DNA of 64,000 bases from Roseomonas haemaphysalidis (lineage in GTDB: Bacteria > Pseudomonadota > Alphaproteobacteria > Acetobacterales > Acetobacteraceae). A model generated the notes under the pieces. The model searched no databases. It saw only the letters and a program-made list of their open reading frames with translations, and was not told where the DNA came from. The stretch is taken from the NCBI RefSeq assembly GCF_017355405.1, contig NZ_CP061178.1, positions 377,339-441,338 of the forward strand, written 5' to 3'. Of this stretch, positions 36,055 to 45,792 are shown in pieces (position 1 is the first letter of the stretch; every line of letters begins with the position of its first letter). A program made the position numbers and the translations under genes.

Positions 36055-36819
36055 ATGACCGACCGCTCCGCCACGCATCTCGTGCTGATCCCGTCCTTCA
36101 ACAGCGGCCCGCTGGTGCTGAGCACGGTGCGCGGCGCGCGCGCGGCCTGGAGCCCGGTATGGGTGGTGGTGGATGGCAGCACGGACGGCACCGGCGCCGC
36201 GCTGCAGGCCATGGCGGCCGGGGACCCGGGGCTGCGGGTGATGTTGTTACCCCGCAACCAGGGCAAGGGCGCCGCCGTGCTGCACGGGCTGGAGGCCGCC
36301 GCCGCCGCCGGCTTCACCCACGCGCTGACCATGGATGCCGACGGCCAGCACCCGGCCGACCGCATCGCCGAGTTCATGGCGCTGTCCGCCGCGGAGCCGG
36401 CCGCCATGGTGCTGGGCGAGCCGATCTTCGGGCCCGAGGCCCCGCTGGCCCGGGTGCGCGGGCGCCGGCTGTCCAATGCCTGCGCCAACCTGGAAACCCT
36501 GTGGGCGGGCATCGGCGATTCTCTGTTCGGCTTCCGCGTTTATCCCGTGGCGCCGCTGCTGGCGGTGATGCGCGCCCACCGGTGGATGCGCCGCTACGAC
36601 TTCGATGCCGAGGCGGCGGTGCGGCTCGCCTGGCGGGGCGTGCCGGCGCGCAACGTGCGCGTGCCGGTGCGCTACCTGAAGGCCGAGGACGGCGGCGTGT
36701 CGCATTTCCACTACGTGCGCGACAACATCCTCCTGAGCTGGATGCACCTGCGCCTTGGCGCCGGTTTCCTAGCCCGCCTGCCCCGCCTCGTGCGGGCCCG
36801 CGCGGGGGCGGAGCGCTGA
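36055..36819 (+). CDS. Family 2 glycosyltransferase (ApeJ-like)
   Basis: 254 residues. HLVLIPSFNSGPLVLSTVRGARA opens the GT-A fold, then VVVDGSTDGTGAAL, LPRNQGKGAAVLHGL and the metal-binding TMDADGQHPADR with DxD. WMRRYDFDAEAAVRLAWRGVPARNVRVPVRYLKAEDGGVSHFHYVRDN is typical of glycosyltransferases that act on lipids. Such a gene accompanies aryl polyene clusters and would add a sugar to the polyene. ATG 36055 used; the upstream GTG 36013 is less likely. Confidence 0.86.
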   Translation: MTDRSATHLVLIPSFNSGPLVLSTVRGARAAWSPVWVVVDGSTDGTGAALQAMAAGDPGLRVMLLPRNQGKGAAVLHGLEAAAAAGFTHALTMDADGQHPADRIAEFMALSAAEPAAMVLGEPIFGPEAPLARVRGRRLSNACANLETLWAGIGDSLFGFRVYPVAPLLAVMRAHRWMRRYDFDAEAAVRLAWRGVPARNVRVPVRYLKAEDGGVSHFHYVRDNILLSWMHLRLGAGFLARLPRLVRARAGAER

Positions 36820-36976
36820 GCTGCGGGCAAACTTCCCGTCTGGCGTAAATCTTTGTCATCAAAAGGAAAATCACGGCGCGACGTCAGTCCGGCGGGCGCA
36901 TTCGGCGCTGGACAATGCCGCTGCGATGCGGCGTCATCCCGCCGAACGACGAACCCGCGTCGGGGGGGACCTGCCG

Positions 36977-37900
36977 TTGAACTCGCTCGCCGACCTGCAG
37001 ATGTTCCTGAGCGTCGCCGGGGCGGAGAACTTTTCCGCCGCCGCGCGCCAGCTGGGGCTGCCACCGTCCTCCGTGTCGCGCCGCATCGGTGCCATCGAGC
37101 AGCGGCTCGGCGTCGCGTTGTTTCGCCGCACCACGCGGGACGTGACGCTGACCGACGCGGGCACCGCCTACAGCCAATCGGTCGGGCGCATCCTGGCGGA
37201 GCTGCAGGCGGCCGAGATCGCCATCGCGCGCTTTGCCGGGCAAATGCCTGGAACGTTGAAGGTTGAGGTCTGGCCCGGCATCGGCACCTGGCTGCTGGGG
37301 CCCTTGCTGCCGCGCTTTCTGGAAGAAAACCCGGAGGTGCAGATCCAGCTGGAGCACCAGCCGGCGCGGGAGCCGGCCGATGCGCTGGCGGCGGGCGCCG
37401 ACATCATCATCCGCTACGGGCTGGCCAAGCCGGCCTCGCTGGCGCTGCGCCGGCTGCTGACCACGCGGCAGGGCCTGTACGCCGCGCCGCGCTACCTGGA
37501 GCGGCACGGCGTGCCCGCCTCGCCGGACGCCCTGCAGGCGCACAACTGCCTGTTGCTGCAGCCGGAAGCGGAGCCGGAACGCTGGCGCTTCCGCCGCGGC
37601 GATTATGACCGTAGCCTGCAGCCGGCGGGCACGCTGCGCAGCAATGACCCGGCCAGCCTGCAGGAAGCGCTGGCGGCCGGCCTCGGGCTCGCCGTGCTGC
37701 ACGAATGGGCGGCGACCGGCGCGCTGCGCCAGGGCGTGGTCCAGCGCGTGCTGCCGGAATATGAGGTGACCACGATGGAAAGCTTCGAGATGCATATCAG
37801 CGCGCTTTACGCCGCCGGCCCCAAGGCGGCGCGCAAGGCACGGCCCTTTCTCGACTTCCTGGCCACCGCCCTGGGCGAGGCGGGCGAGCCCGCGGCGTGA
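36977..37900 (+). CDS. LysR family transcriptional regulator
   Basis: 307 residues: winged helix-turn-helix LADLQMFLSVAGAENFSAAARQLGLPPSSVSRRIGAIEQRLGVALFRRTTRDVTLTDAG (about 4-62), then the periplasmic-binding-like effector domain (LLPRFLEENPEVQIQLEHQ, DIIIRYG, GLGLAVLHEWAATGAL). A TTG start with a strong GGGGGGG ribosome site 7 bases upstream is preferred; an ATG at 36926 is the alternative. It is coupled by GTGA to the enoyl-CoA hydratase gene and follows the glycosyltransferase by 157 bp. Effector unknown. Confidence 0.88.
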   Translation: MNSLADLQMFLSVAGAENFSAAARQLGLPPSSVSRRIGAIEQRLGVALFRRTTRDVTLTDAGTAYSQSVGRILAELQAAEIAIARFAGQMPGTLKVEVWPGIGTWLLGPLLPRFLEENPEVQIQLEHQPAREPADALAAGADIIIRYGLAKPASLALRRLLTTRQGLYAAPRYLERHGVPASPDALQAHNCLLLQPEAEPERWRFRRGDYDRSLQPAGTLRSNDPASLQEALAAGLGLAVLHEWAATGALRQGVVQRVLPEYEVTTMESFEMHISALYAAGPKAARKARPFLDFLATALGEAGEPAA

Positions 37901-38667
37901 GCGCCGCCCTGCCGGAAGGCCAGCCGCCCCTGCTGCGGCTGGACGGCCCGCGCGCCACCATCACGCTGCGCCGGCCGCGCCACCACAACCGGCTGGAGCC
38001 GGGCGACCTCGCCGTGCTGTTGCCGATGCTGCAGCAGCTGCGCGACGCCCCGGGGCTGCGCGTGCTGGTGCTGACGGGCACGGGGGCCTCCTTCAGCTCT
38101 GGCTTCCACATCGGCGCCTTTGGCGAAAGCTCCGGCGCCCCGGCGCTGGACACGGTGGTGGACGCGCTGGAAGCCCTGCCCGTGCCGAGCATCTGCGCCC
38201 TGAACGGCAGCGTCTACGGCGGCGCGACCGACCTGGCGCTGGCCTGCGACTTCCGCATCGGCGTGGAGGGCATGAAGCTGGTGATGCCGGCGGCGCGGCT
38301 GGGGCTGCACTACTACCCCAGCGGCCTGCGCCGCTTTGTCAGCCGCCTCGGCCTCGGCGCCGCCAAGAAACTGTTTCTCGCCGCCGAGCCGATGGATACC
38401 GCCGCGCTGCTCGGCTGCGGCTACCTGGACGAGGCGGTGCCGGCCGCGGCGCTGGACGCGCGGGTGGCGGCATTGGCCGCGCAGATCGCCGCCCTGGCGC
38501 CCCTGGCGGTGCGCGGCATGAAGGCGGCGCTGAACGACATCGCGTGCGGCGCGGCCGACGATGCCCTGATCGCCGCGCGGGCCGCCGGGGTTGCGGCGTC
38601 CGCCGACTTCGGGGAAGGCCGCCGCGCCTGGGCGGAAAAGCGCGCGCCGGCGTTCCAGGGACGCTAG
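37897..38667 (+). CDS. Enoyl-CoA hydratase/isomerase family protein
   Basis: 256 residues, GTG start overlapping the LysR stop. Crotonase fold: TITLRRPRHHNRLEPGDL, SFSSGFHIGAFGE near 65-77 (first oxyanion-hole region), VPSICALNGSVYGGATDLALACDFRIG (second oxyanion hole, Gly-Gly), and GLGAAKKLFLAAEPMDTAALLGCGYLDEAVP. The catalytic acidic pair of hydratases is not clear, so isomerase or hydrolase activity is possible. Its stop shares a CTAG with the convergent hydrolase gene. Confidence 0.83.
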   Translation: MSAALPEGQPPLLRLDGPRATITLRRPRHHNRLEPGDLAVLLPMLQQLRDAPGLRVLVLTGTGASFSSGFHIGAFGESSGAPALDTVVDALEALPVPSICALNGSVYGGATDLALACDFRIGVEGMKLVMPAARLGLHYYPSGLRRFVSRLGLGAAKKLFLAAEPMDTAALLGCGYLDEAVPAAALDARVAALAAQIAALAPLAVRGMKAALNDIACGAADDALIAARAAGVAASADFGEGRRAWAEKRAPAFQGR

Positions 38668-39275
38668 CGCCACATCTCCAGGATATGCGCGACGGAGGCG
38701 ACCTCCACCTGCCGGCCGTAGCGGTGCCGGTACAGGTCCAGCAGCGCGTCGTGCATGGCGTCGGACGATGAGCACATGGCGTCGCGCGGCAGCACCACGC
38801 GGTAGCCAAAATCCACCGCCCCCAGCACGGCGGCCAGCACGCAGACGTCGGTTTCCGCCCCGCTGATCACCAGTGTGTCCACGCCCGCGTCGCGCAGGCC
38901 GCGGTCCAGCCCGGTGCCGATCCAGGGCGAATACACCGCCTTGTCCACCACCCTGGCCGGCGGCGCGAAGCGCAGCAGCCCCGGCACCAGCTCCACCGCC
39001 TCGGGCGGCAGGGCCTCCAGCGTCATTTGCGGCCAGTGGCGGTAGTAATCCGCCCAGGTGCCTCGCCCCTCGCCCGGCCTGGCGGCGGGAATGAAGCGGG
39101 TGAAGACGGTGCGGGAGGGATGCGCCTCCACCAGCTGCACCACCAGCGGCAGCACCCGCGGCATCCAGGGCGTGAACCAGTCCGAGCCCTGGGAAAACAG
39201 GTTCTGCATGTCGATGCACAGGTGCACGCAGTTCGGACCCAGGGGCTTTTGCAGCGGGCGGTCGGGCGCGGACAT
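38664..39275 (-). CDS. Isochorismatase-type cysteine hydrolase
   Basis: 203 residues: LCIDMQNLF (catalytic Asp, about residue 22), VVDKAVYSPWIG (Lys) and SGAETDVCVLAAVLGAVDFGYRVVLPRDAM with the nucleophile Cys near 148. The fold is the isochorismatase-like hydrolase used on amides or esters. The DxHxxH metal motif of nicotinamidase is not visible, so despite its position 3 bp downstream of nadE a nicotinamidase function is not supported. The gene is probably co-transcribed with nadE. Confidence 0.84.
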   Translation of the reverse strand: MSAPDRPLQKPLGPNCVHLCIDMQNLFSQGSDWFTPWMPRVLPLVVQLVEAHPSRTVFTRFIPAARPGEGRGTWADYYRHWPQMTLEALPPEAVELVPGLLRFAPPARVVDKAVYSPWIGTGLDRGLRDAGVDTLVISGAETDVCVLAAVLGAVDFGYRVVLPRDAMCSSSDAMHDALLDLYRHRYGRQVEVASVAHILEMWR

Positions 39276-39278
39276 GGT

Positions 39279-41312
39279 TCAGGACTCCGGCACGTTGCGG
39301 CGCAGCTCTTCGATCCAGGCGGTGGCCGTGCCGTCCGACGGCGCGCGCCAGTCGCCGCGCGGCGACAACGACCCGCCGGCCGCCACCTTGGGCCCGTTCG
39401 GCATGGCCGAGCGCTTGAACTGGCTGAAGCCGAAGAAGCGCGCCAGGAACACCTCCAGCCAGTGGCGGATGGTGGCGAGGTCGTATTCCGGCCGCATGTC
39501 TTCCGGAAAGCCGGCGGGCCAGCGGCCGCGCGAGGCGTCGCTCCAGGCGCGCCAGGCTAGGAACGCGGTCTTGGACGGGCGGAAGCCGTAGCGCAGCGTG
39601 TGGAACAGGTTGAAGTCCTGCAGCGCGTAGGGGCCGATCTTCTGCTCGGTGCTCTGCAGCGCCTGGCCTTCGGCCGGGATCAGTTCGGGTGAGATCTCGG
39701 TGCCCAGGATGGACAGCAGGATGGAACCCACCGCCTTGTCGAACTGCTCCGACGCCACCACCCAGCGGATCAGGTGCTGGATCAGCGTCTTGGGCACGCC
39801 GCTGTTGACGTTGTAGTGCGACATCTGGTCGCCCACGCCATAGGTGCACCAGCCCAGCGCCAGCTCCGACAGGTCACCGGTGCCCAGCACCATGCCGCCG
39901 TGCAGGTTGGCGGCGCGGAACAGGTAGTCGGTGCGCAGCCCGGCCTGCACGTTCTCGAAGGTCACGTCGTAGACCGGCTCGCCCCGGCCGAAGGGATGGC
40001 CGAGGTCCTTGAGCATCTGCGTGGCGGCGGGGCGGATGTCCAGCTCGCTGGCGGCAACGCCGAGGCTGTCCATCAGCGCATGGGCGTTGGTGCGGGTGCC
40101 GGCGCTGGTGCCGAAGCCTGGCATGGTGAAGGCCACGATGTCCGTGCGCGGCCGGCCGAGCTGGTCCATCGCCTTGGCGGCGACGATCAGCGCCTGGGTG
40201 GAATCCAGGCCCCCGGACACGCCGATGACGATCTTGCCGCGCGTCGAGCGCAGCCGCTGCACCAGCCCCGACACCTGGATGTTGTAGGCCTCGTAGCAAT
40301 CCTGGTGCAGCCGCGCCGGGTCGGCGGGCACGAAGGGGAAACGCTCCACCGGGCGCTCCAGCCCCAGGTCCTCGTCCGGCGGGTCCAGGCGGAAGCGGGC
40401 GGTGCGGAAGCCGCCGGTGCCGGCGATGCGGCGGTTGTCATCGAAGGTGCCCTGCCGCGCGCGCTCCTGCCGCAGCAGGTCCAGGTCCACGTCGGCCAGC
40501 ACGGCCTGGCCCTCGGCGGGAAAGCGCTCGCTTTCCGCCAGCGCCACGCCGTTCTCGAAGACCGAGAGCTGGCCGTCCCAGGCCAGGTCCGTGGTGGATT
40601 CACCGGCGCCGGCCGCGGCGTAGACATAGGCGGCGAGGCAGCGCGCCGACTGCGCCTGGGCCAGCAGCTTGCGCGTGTCGGCCTTGCCGACGGTGATGTT
40701 GCTGGCGGACAGGTTGGCCAGCACCACGGCCCCGGCCAGCGCACCGAAGCCGCTGGGCGGCACCGGCACCCAAAGGTCCTCGCACACCTCGGCATGCACG
40801 ACCAGTCCGGGCAGGTCCTCGGCGGCGAACAGCTGGTCGGGGCCGAAGGGCACGTCCTGCCCCGCCACGCGGATGCTCTGGCCCTCGGTGCCGGCGCCGC
40901 TGGCGAAGTGCCGGCGCTCGTAGAACTCGCGGTAGTTGGGCAGGTGCACCTTGGGCACCACGCCCAGCAGCCGGCCGCCCTGGATGGCCAGCGCCGTGTT
41001 GTACACCCGGCCCGCGTGGCGCAGCGGCGCGCCGACCAGCAGCAGCGGCCGCAGGGACGCGGATTTCGTCACGATGCGCCCCACCGCATCCTCCACCGCA
41101 TCCAGCAGCACGTCCTGCAGCAGCAGGTCGTCGATGGCGTAGCCGGACAGGCACAGTTCCGGAAACACGGCCACCGCCGCGCCCCGCGCGTGCACGTCAC
41201 GCGCGGCCTCTAGGATAGCCGTGGCGTTGGCCGCCGGGTCGGCGAGCTGCACGCGGGTGGTGCAGGCGGCAACGCGGGCGAAACCGTGGCGGTAAAGCGA
41301 AGCGAAAGTCAT
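39279..41312 (-). CDS. nadE: Glutamine-dependent NAD+ synthetase
   Basis: 677 residues, a two-domain enzyme. The N-terminal nitrilase-like glutaminase has [11 protein letters not shown] (Glu), [19 protein letters not shown] (Lys) and [12 protein letters not shown] (Cys nucleophile, near residue 176). The C-terminal synthetase has [14 protein letters not shown] (PP-loop), [34 protein letters not shown]. It converts deamido-NAD to NAD using glutamine ammonia. The ATG at 41312 is chosen; the upstream in-frame ATG at 41351 adds a basic non-family stretch. Confidence 0.95.
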   Translation of the reverse strand: MTFASLYRHGFARVAACTTRVQLADPAANATAILEAARDVHARGAAVAVFPELCLSGYAIDDLLLQDVLLDAVEDAVGRIVTKSASLRPLLLVGAPLRHAGRVYNTALAIQGGRLLGVVPKVHLPNYREFYERRHFASGAGTEGQSIRVAGQDVPFGPDQLFAAEDLPGLVVHAEVCEDLWVPVPPSGFGALAGAVVLANLSASNITVGKADTRKLLAQAQSARCLAAYVYAAAGAGESTTDLAWDGQLSVFENGVALAESERFPAEGQAVLADVDLDLLRQERARQGTFDDNRRIAGTGGFRTARFRLDPPDEDLGLERPVERFPFVPADPARLHQDCYEAYNIQVSGLVQRLRSTRGKIVIGVSGGLDSTQALIVAAKAMDQLGRPRTDIVAFTMPGFGTSAGTRTNAHALMDSLGVAASELDIRPAATQMLKDLGHPFGRGEPVYDVTFENVQAGLRTDYLFRAANLHGGMVLGTGDLSELALGWCTYGVGDQMSHYNVNSGVPKTLIQHLIRWVVASEQFDKAVGSILLSILGTEISPELIPAEGQALQSTEQKIGPYALQDFNLFHTLRYGFRPSKTAFLAWRAWSDASRGRWPAGFPEDMRPEYDLATIRHWLEVFLARFFGFSQFKRSAMPNGPKVAAGGSLSPRGDWRAPSDGTATAWIEELRRNVPES

Positions 41313-41384
41313 GTGAGGCACCCGCCGGCGTTTGTGTTTTGCATGTTTCAAGCCCCATGGCGGGGCAAGGTTGCCACAGGCGCC

Positions 41385-42359
41385 CTAGAAGGCGCGCATC
41401 CGCACCGGCGGGCGGTCCAACACGGTGCGGCCGAACAGGCTGGCCACCAGCTCCACCAGCAACCGCGCGGAGCGGCCGCGCTCGTCCAGGAACGGGTTCA
41501 GCTCGACGATGTCCAGCGAGCCGAGCAGGCCGGAATCGCACAGCATCTCCATGATCAGGTGCGCTTCCCGGTAGGTGGCGCCGCCGGGCACGGTGGTGCC
41601 GACGCCGGGCGCCAGCGAGGGGTCCAGCATGTCCACGTCCAGGCTGACATGCAGGTGCACGCCGCGCCGCTGCCAGTCCTCGATCATCGCGCGCATCGGC
41701 GCGGCGACCCCTTCCTCGTCGATCGCGCGCATGTCGATGCAGCGCACGCCGCGCGCCTGCACGTTGCGCCGCTCCTCCGTGTCGATGGAACGCAGGCCGA
41801 TGATGGACACCGCGCCCGGGGTCAGCGGCGCCAGCGGGCGGTCCGGCAACAGGGGCTGCAAGCTGGGCTCGCCGGCCAGAAACGCCAGCGACATGCCGTG
41901 CATGTTGCGCGACGGCGTGGTGGCCGGCGTGTTGAAATCCGCATGCGCGTCGATCCACAGCACCGCCAATTCCCGCCCCGCCTCGCGGCAATGGCGGGCG
42001 ATGCCGCTGACGCTGCCCATGGACAGCGCGTGGTCGCCGCCCAGGAAGATCGGCAGCCGGCCGGCGGCGGCCAGCCGGTGCGCATGGTCATGGATGTCCC
42101 GCGTCCAGCCCGCCACCTCCTCCAGGTTCAGGCAGCGCGCGGCGTCCGCCGCCGCCAGCGCCACGGGTTGCGGTGAGGGAGCCGAAAGGTCGCCCGCGTC
42201 CTCCACCTCGTGGCCCAGCTCGCGCAGCAGCCCGGCCAGCCCCGCGATGCGCAGCGCGTCCGGCCCCATGCGCGCCCCGGGCACGTGGGTGCCCGCGTCC
42301 ATGGGGATGCCCAGCAGAGTGGTGCGGCGCGGGGCGGGGCCGTTCTCGGAATCGGTCAT
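41385..42359 (-). CDS. rocF: Arginase
   Basis: 324 residues of the ureohydrolase family. Metal-binding motifs are all present: FLGGDHALSMGS (His), LWIDAHADFNTP (DxHxD), and HVSLDVDMLDPSLAPGVGTTVPGG (DxD). GIPMDAGTHVPGARMGPDALRIAGL and SLDIVELNPFLDERGRSARL are characteristic of arginase rather than agmatinase. It hydrolyses arginine to ornithine and urea. Genes for urea use are not nearby. Confidence 0.92.
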   Translation of the reverse strand: MTDSENGPAPRRTTLLGIPMDAGTHVPGARMGPDALRIAGLAGLLRELGHEVEDAGDLSAPSPQPVALAAADAARCLNLEEVAGWTRDIHDHAHRLAAAGRLPIFLGGDHALSMGSVSGIARHCREAGRELAVLWIDAHADFNTPATTPSRNMHGMSLAFLAGEPSLQPLLPDRPLAPLTPGAVSIIGLRSIDTEERRNVQARGVRCIDMRAIDEEGVAAPMRAMIEDWQRRGVHLHVSLDVDMLDPSLAPGVGTTVPGGATYREAHLIMEMLCDSGLLGSLDIVELNPFLDERGRSARLLVELVASLFGRTVLDRPPVRMRAF

Positions 42360-42396
42360 GCGGCGCTTGTAGCGAAGTGCTGCGCGGCCGTCTCGC

Positions 42397-43248
42397 TCAT
42401 GCCCGCTTGCGGCGCGCGGCAGGCTTCGCGCCCGGCTTGGCTTCCGCCTTCTTGGGCTTGGCCGCCGCGCGTTGCTTTAGGCTGTCGCGCAGCGCGGCCA
42501 TCAGGTCGATGACGTTGCCCTTGTCCGGCGCCTCGTCCGGCTCCGGCTCCGGCGGCTTGCCCTGGCGGCGGGCCTCGATCACCTCGCGCAGCTTGTTCTC
42601 GTAGCGGTCCTCGGTGTCGGCGGGGTCGAACCCGGCTTCCTGGCGCTTGATCAGCTGCCGCGCCAGCTTGACCATCTCCTTGTCCGGCTTGGCCTTGGGC
42701 ACCGCGTCGAAGGCGTCCTCGGAGGCGCGCAGGTCGCCCTGCTCATGCAGCGTGTGCAGCACCAGTCCGCGCCCCAGGGGCAGAATGCCCACCGCCCGTT
42801 CCCGGCGGAACAGCACCAGCCGGGACAGCGCCATCATGCGGCTTTCGGCCAGCGCATCGCGCAGCACGGCATAGACATCGGCGCCCTCGTCATCGTCCGG
42901 CACCAGATAGTAGCTGGTGTCGAAGTACAGCGGCCCGACATCGGCGGCGGCAACAAACTTGCCGATGGACAGGGTGTGGCTGCTTTCCACCCGCGCGTTG
43001 TCGAAGTCCTCGTCGGACAGCAGCACGTACTGTCCCTTCTCGACCTCGAAGCCGCGCACCAGCTCGCTGCGCTGCACCTCCTTGCCCGTTTCGGCATCCA
43101 CCGCCTCGTTGCGGATGCGGTTGCCGGTCTTGGGGTTGATCATGTTGAAGTGCAGGTTGTTGCGCTCCTGCCGCGCGCTGAGCAGCGCGATGCGGCAGGA
43201 CACCAGCGCCAGGCGCAGCGTGCCGCGCCAAAGGGGACGTTCGCTCAT
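42397..43248 (-). CDS. ku: Ku protein (non-homologous end joining)
   Basis: 283 residues of bacterial Ku: [21 protein letters not shown] opening, [60 protein letters not shown] and [28 protein letters not shown]. The C-terminus is a lysine- and alanine-rich tail. Ku binds double-strand ends as a homodimer and recruits LigD. It overlaps the ligD stop by four bases (ATGA). Carrying Ku/LigD on a secondary replicon is common in soil alphaproteobacteria. Confidence 0.94.
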   Translation of the reverse strand: MSERPLWRGTLRLALVSCRIALLSARQERNNLHFNMINPKTGNRIRNEAVDAETGKEVQRSELVRGFEVEKGQYVLLSDEDFDNARVESSHTLSIGKFVAAADVGPLYFDTSYYLVPDDDEGADVYAVLRDALAESRMMALSRLVLFRRERAVGILPLGRGLVLHTLHEQGDLRASEDAFDAVPKAKPDKEMVKLARQLIKRQEAGFDPADTEDRYENKLREVIEARRQGKPPEPEPDEAPDKGNVIDLMAALRDSLKQRAAAKPKKAEAKPGAKPAARRKRA

Positions 43249-45713
43249 CGGTGCTTGGACTTTCCTTGCAGGTCGGGCAACGGCCGGGCCGCGCGGGCAT
43301 AGCCGGCCCAGGGGTCCGGGCCGTCCAGCCGCGCGGGCGCGGTGCGGATAGTGAAGGCGCGCGGGTCGAAGCCGGGTCGCAGTTCCTCCCACGCCACGGG
43401 CACCGAGACGGTGGCCCCCGGCCGGGCGCGCGGCGACCACGCGGCCACGGCCGAGGCCACGCGGTCGTTGCGCAGGTAATCCAGGAACAGCCGGCCGCGA
43501 CGCGCCTTTTTGCTGATGTTGGTGGTGTAGCGCTTCGGTTCCGCTTCCGCGATCACGGCGCACAGGGCGTGGCAGAAGTCCTTTGCCGCCGGCCATTCCG
43601 CCTTTGGCTGCAACGGCACCACCACGTGCAGGCCCTTGCCGCCGGTGGTCTTCACGAAGGCGGCGAGGCCAATGGCCTGGAGCTGCTTCCGCAGGGTCCC
43701 GGCCGCCTCCATCACCGCGTCGAAGCCCAGCCCCTCATCCGGGTCGATGTCGAACACCAGCCGGTCGGGCTTCTCGAAATCCGCTTCCGTCGCGCCGCCG
43801 GGGTGGATTTCCAGGACCGCCGCCTGCGCCAGGGCGCCCAGCGCGGCATCGCTGTCGATCGCCAGAAACGGCTCCGCCTCGCCCGCCAGCTCCACCCGCC
43901 GCAAGAGGCTGGACGTGCCCTGGCCTGGGTGGCGCTGCAAAAAGCGCGGGCCGTGGGTGCCGTCCGGCATGCGCAGCAGCGCCACCATGCGATGCGCCGC
44001 GTAGCCCAGCAGGCGCGGCGCCACGGCGGCGTAGTAATCCGCCAGTTCCTGCTTGGTGATGCCGTCTTCCGGCCACAGCAGCTTGTCCGGGTGGGTCAGC
44101 CGCGTCCCGCCGGGCTTCGCCCCGTCCTTTCCGGCGGCGGGCGCGGGCGGGCGGACGGTCGCGGCGGGCTTGTCGTCGCGCACGCCCTTGAACGAGGCTT
44201 GGCGGATGCGGCCCTCGCCTGTCCAGCCGGCGTAGTCCACCTCCGCCACCAGCCGCGGCTCCACCCAGTGGGCGCCGCGCCGGTCGGTCGGGGCGGGCTT
44301 GTTGCTGAAGGGCGTGTCGCCGCGCGCCAGCGGCTTCAGCAGGCGCTTCAGCTCCGCCGCGCGGGCGCCGGAAATGCCCGACCCGACGCGGCCCAGATAC
44401 ACCAGCCCGCCGTCGCGCCAGGCGCCCAGCAACAGGGTCATGCTGCCCTTGGGGCCGGTGCCATGGCCGCCGATCACGAACTCGTCGCGCCCCCGGCACT
44501 TGGCCTTCACCCAGTCGCCGCCCCGCCCGGCCCGGTAGGGCGCGTCCAGCCGCTTGGACACCACCCCTTCCAGCCCCATGCGGCAGGCGGATTGCAGGAT
44601 GGCGGTGCCCGAAGCCTCGAAATGCTCCACGAAGCTGACCGCCCCGGGGGCCTCGTCCAGCAGTGCCGCGAGCCGCGCCTTGCGCTCCCGCAGCGGCCGC
44701 GGGCGCCAGTCGCGCGTGCCCTCGGCCAGCAGGTCGAAGGCGAAGAAACGCAGCGCGTCCGTGCGGCCGCGTTCCAGCGCACCCACCAGGGCGGCGAAGT
44801 CGGGGTGGCCCTCGGCGTCCATGGCCACCACCTCGCCATCCAGCACCATGTCGGGCAGCTGGCCGAGTGCCGCGGCGGTTTCCGGGAAGCGATGGGTCCA
44901 ATCCAGTCCGGACCGGCTGAACAGCACCGCCTTGCCGCCGGCGATGCGCGGCTGAAGCCGGTAGCCGTCCAGCTTGATCTCATGCACCCAGCCCTCGCCG
45001 CCGGGCGCGCTGGCGGCGCTGTCGCACATCTGCAACGGCAGGAAACCGTCGGGCACCGTTTCGGCGGGGGCGGGCACGGCCTTGGCGGCGGCGGAACCGC
45101 GCGGCCTGGCGGGCTTGCGCGCCCTGGCCTTCTTGCCGGCGGCGATCTCCGCCATGCTACGGCCGGATGCGACGGAGGAATCCTCGGCGACCAGCGCCTC
45201 GCCTTCCCCGGGCCGCGCCTCGTCATCGCGTTCCTTGATCAGCAGCCACTGCGGGGTCTTTTCGCGCGGGCGGGGGCGCATGCGCACGAGCGTCCAGCCG
45301 CCGCGCAGCCGCGCGCCGTGCAGCCGGAACTTCATTTTGCCATCGGCCAGCGCCGCCTCGGGGTCGGCATCCAGGCTGTCCCAGGTGCCCTGGTCCCACA
45401 GCATCACGGTGCCGCCGCCGTATTCGCCGTCCGGAATGGTGCCTTCGAAGGTGCCGTAATCGAGGGGGTGGTCCTCCACCTGCACCGCCAGGCGCTTGTC
45501 GGCCGGGTCCAGGCTGGGGCCGCGCGTCACCGCCCAGCTTTTCAGGGTGCCGGCCAGTTCCAGCCGGAAGTCGAAATGCAGCCGCGTGGCGTCGTGCTTC
45601 TGCACCACGAAGGACAGCGTCCCGCCGCGCTTGCGGCCTGCCCTGCCCGGCGGCTCCGCCGTGCGGGTGAAGTCGCGCTTGGCGTTGTAACGGTCGAGTG
45701 TCGCGGATGGCAT
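43245..45713 (-). CDS. ligD: ATP-dependent DNA ligase D
   Basis: 822 residues in the order phosphoesterase (about 1-165; [37 protein letters not shown]), ligase (about 225-530) with adenylated Lys247 in [20 protein letters not shown] and [18 protein letters not shown], then primase/polymerase (about 550-815; [35 protein letters not shown] with catalytic Asps, [13 protein letters not shown]). All three functions of NHEJ are kept. Forms an operon with ku, overlapping by four bases. Confidence 0.95.
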   Translation of the reverse strand: MPSATLDRYNAKRDFTRTAEPPGRAGRKRGGTLSFVVQKHDATRLHFDFRLELAGTLKSWAVTRGPSLDPADKRLAVQVEDHPLDYGTFEGTIPDGEYGGGTVMLWDQGTWDSLDADPEAALADGKMKFRLHGARLRGGWTLVRMRPRPREKTPQWLLIKERDDEARPGEGEALVAEDSSVASGRSMAEIAAGKKARARKPARPRGSAAAKAVPAPAETVPDGFLPLQMCDSAASAPGGEGWVHEIKLDGYRLQPRIAGGKAVLFSRSGLDWTHRFPETAAALGQLPDMVLDGEVVAMDAEGHPDFAALVGALERGRTDALRFFAFDLLAEGTRDWRPRPLRERKARLAALLDEAPGAVSFVEHFEASGTAILQSACRMGLEGVVSKRLDAPYRAGRGGDWVKAKCRGRDEFVIGGHGTGPKGSMTLLLGAWRDGGLVYLGRVGSGISGARAAELKRLLKPLARGDTPFSNKPAPTDRRGAHWVEPRLVAEVDYAGWTGEGRIRQASFKGVRDDKPAATVRPPAPAAGKDGAKPGGTRLTHPDKLLWPEDGITKQELADYYAAVAPRLLGYAAHRMVALLRMPDGTHGPRFLQRHPGQGTSSLLRRVELAGEAEPFLAIDSDAALGALAQAAVLEIHPGGATEADFEKPDRLVFDIDPDEGLGFDAVMEAAGTLRKQLQAIGLAAFVKTTGGKGLHVVVPLQPKAEWPAAKDFCHALCAVIAEAEPKRYTTNISKKARRGRLFLDYLRNDRVASAVAAWSPRARPGATVSVPVAWEELRPGFDPRAFTIRTAPARLDGPDPWAGYARAARPLPDLQGKSKHR

Positions 45714-45792
45714 GGAGCAGCCCCCCGGCCGGCGCGCGACGGCGGCGCCGGTCCTGCGAAGGAAAAGCCCCGAGGCGCCGCCGGGTTGCGGT

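Noticed and set aside
38664..39275. Cysteine hydrolase as nicotinamidase feeding NadE
   Set aside because: The metal-binding DxHxxH motif of nicotinamidases is not seen, so only a generic isochorismatase-type hydrolase is supported.
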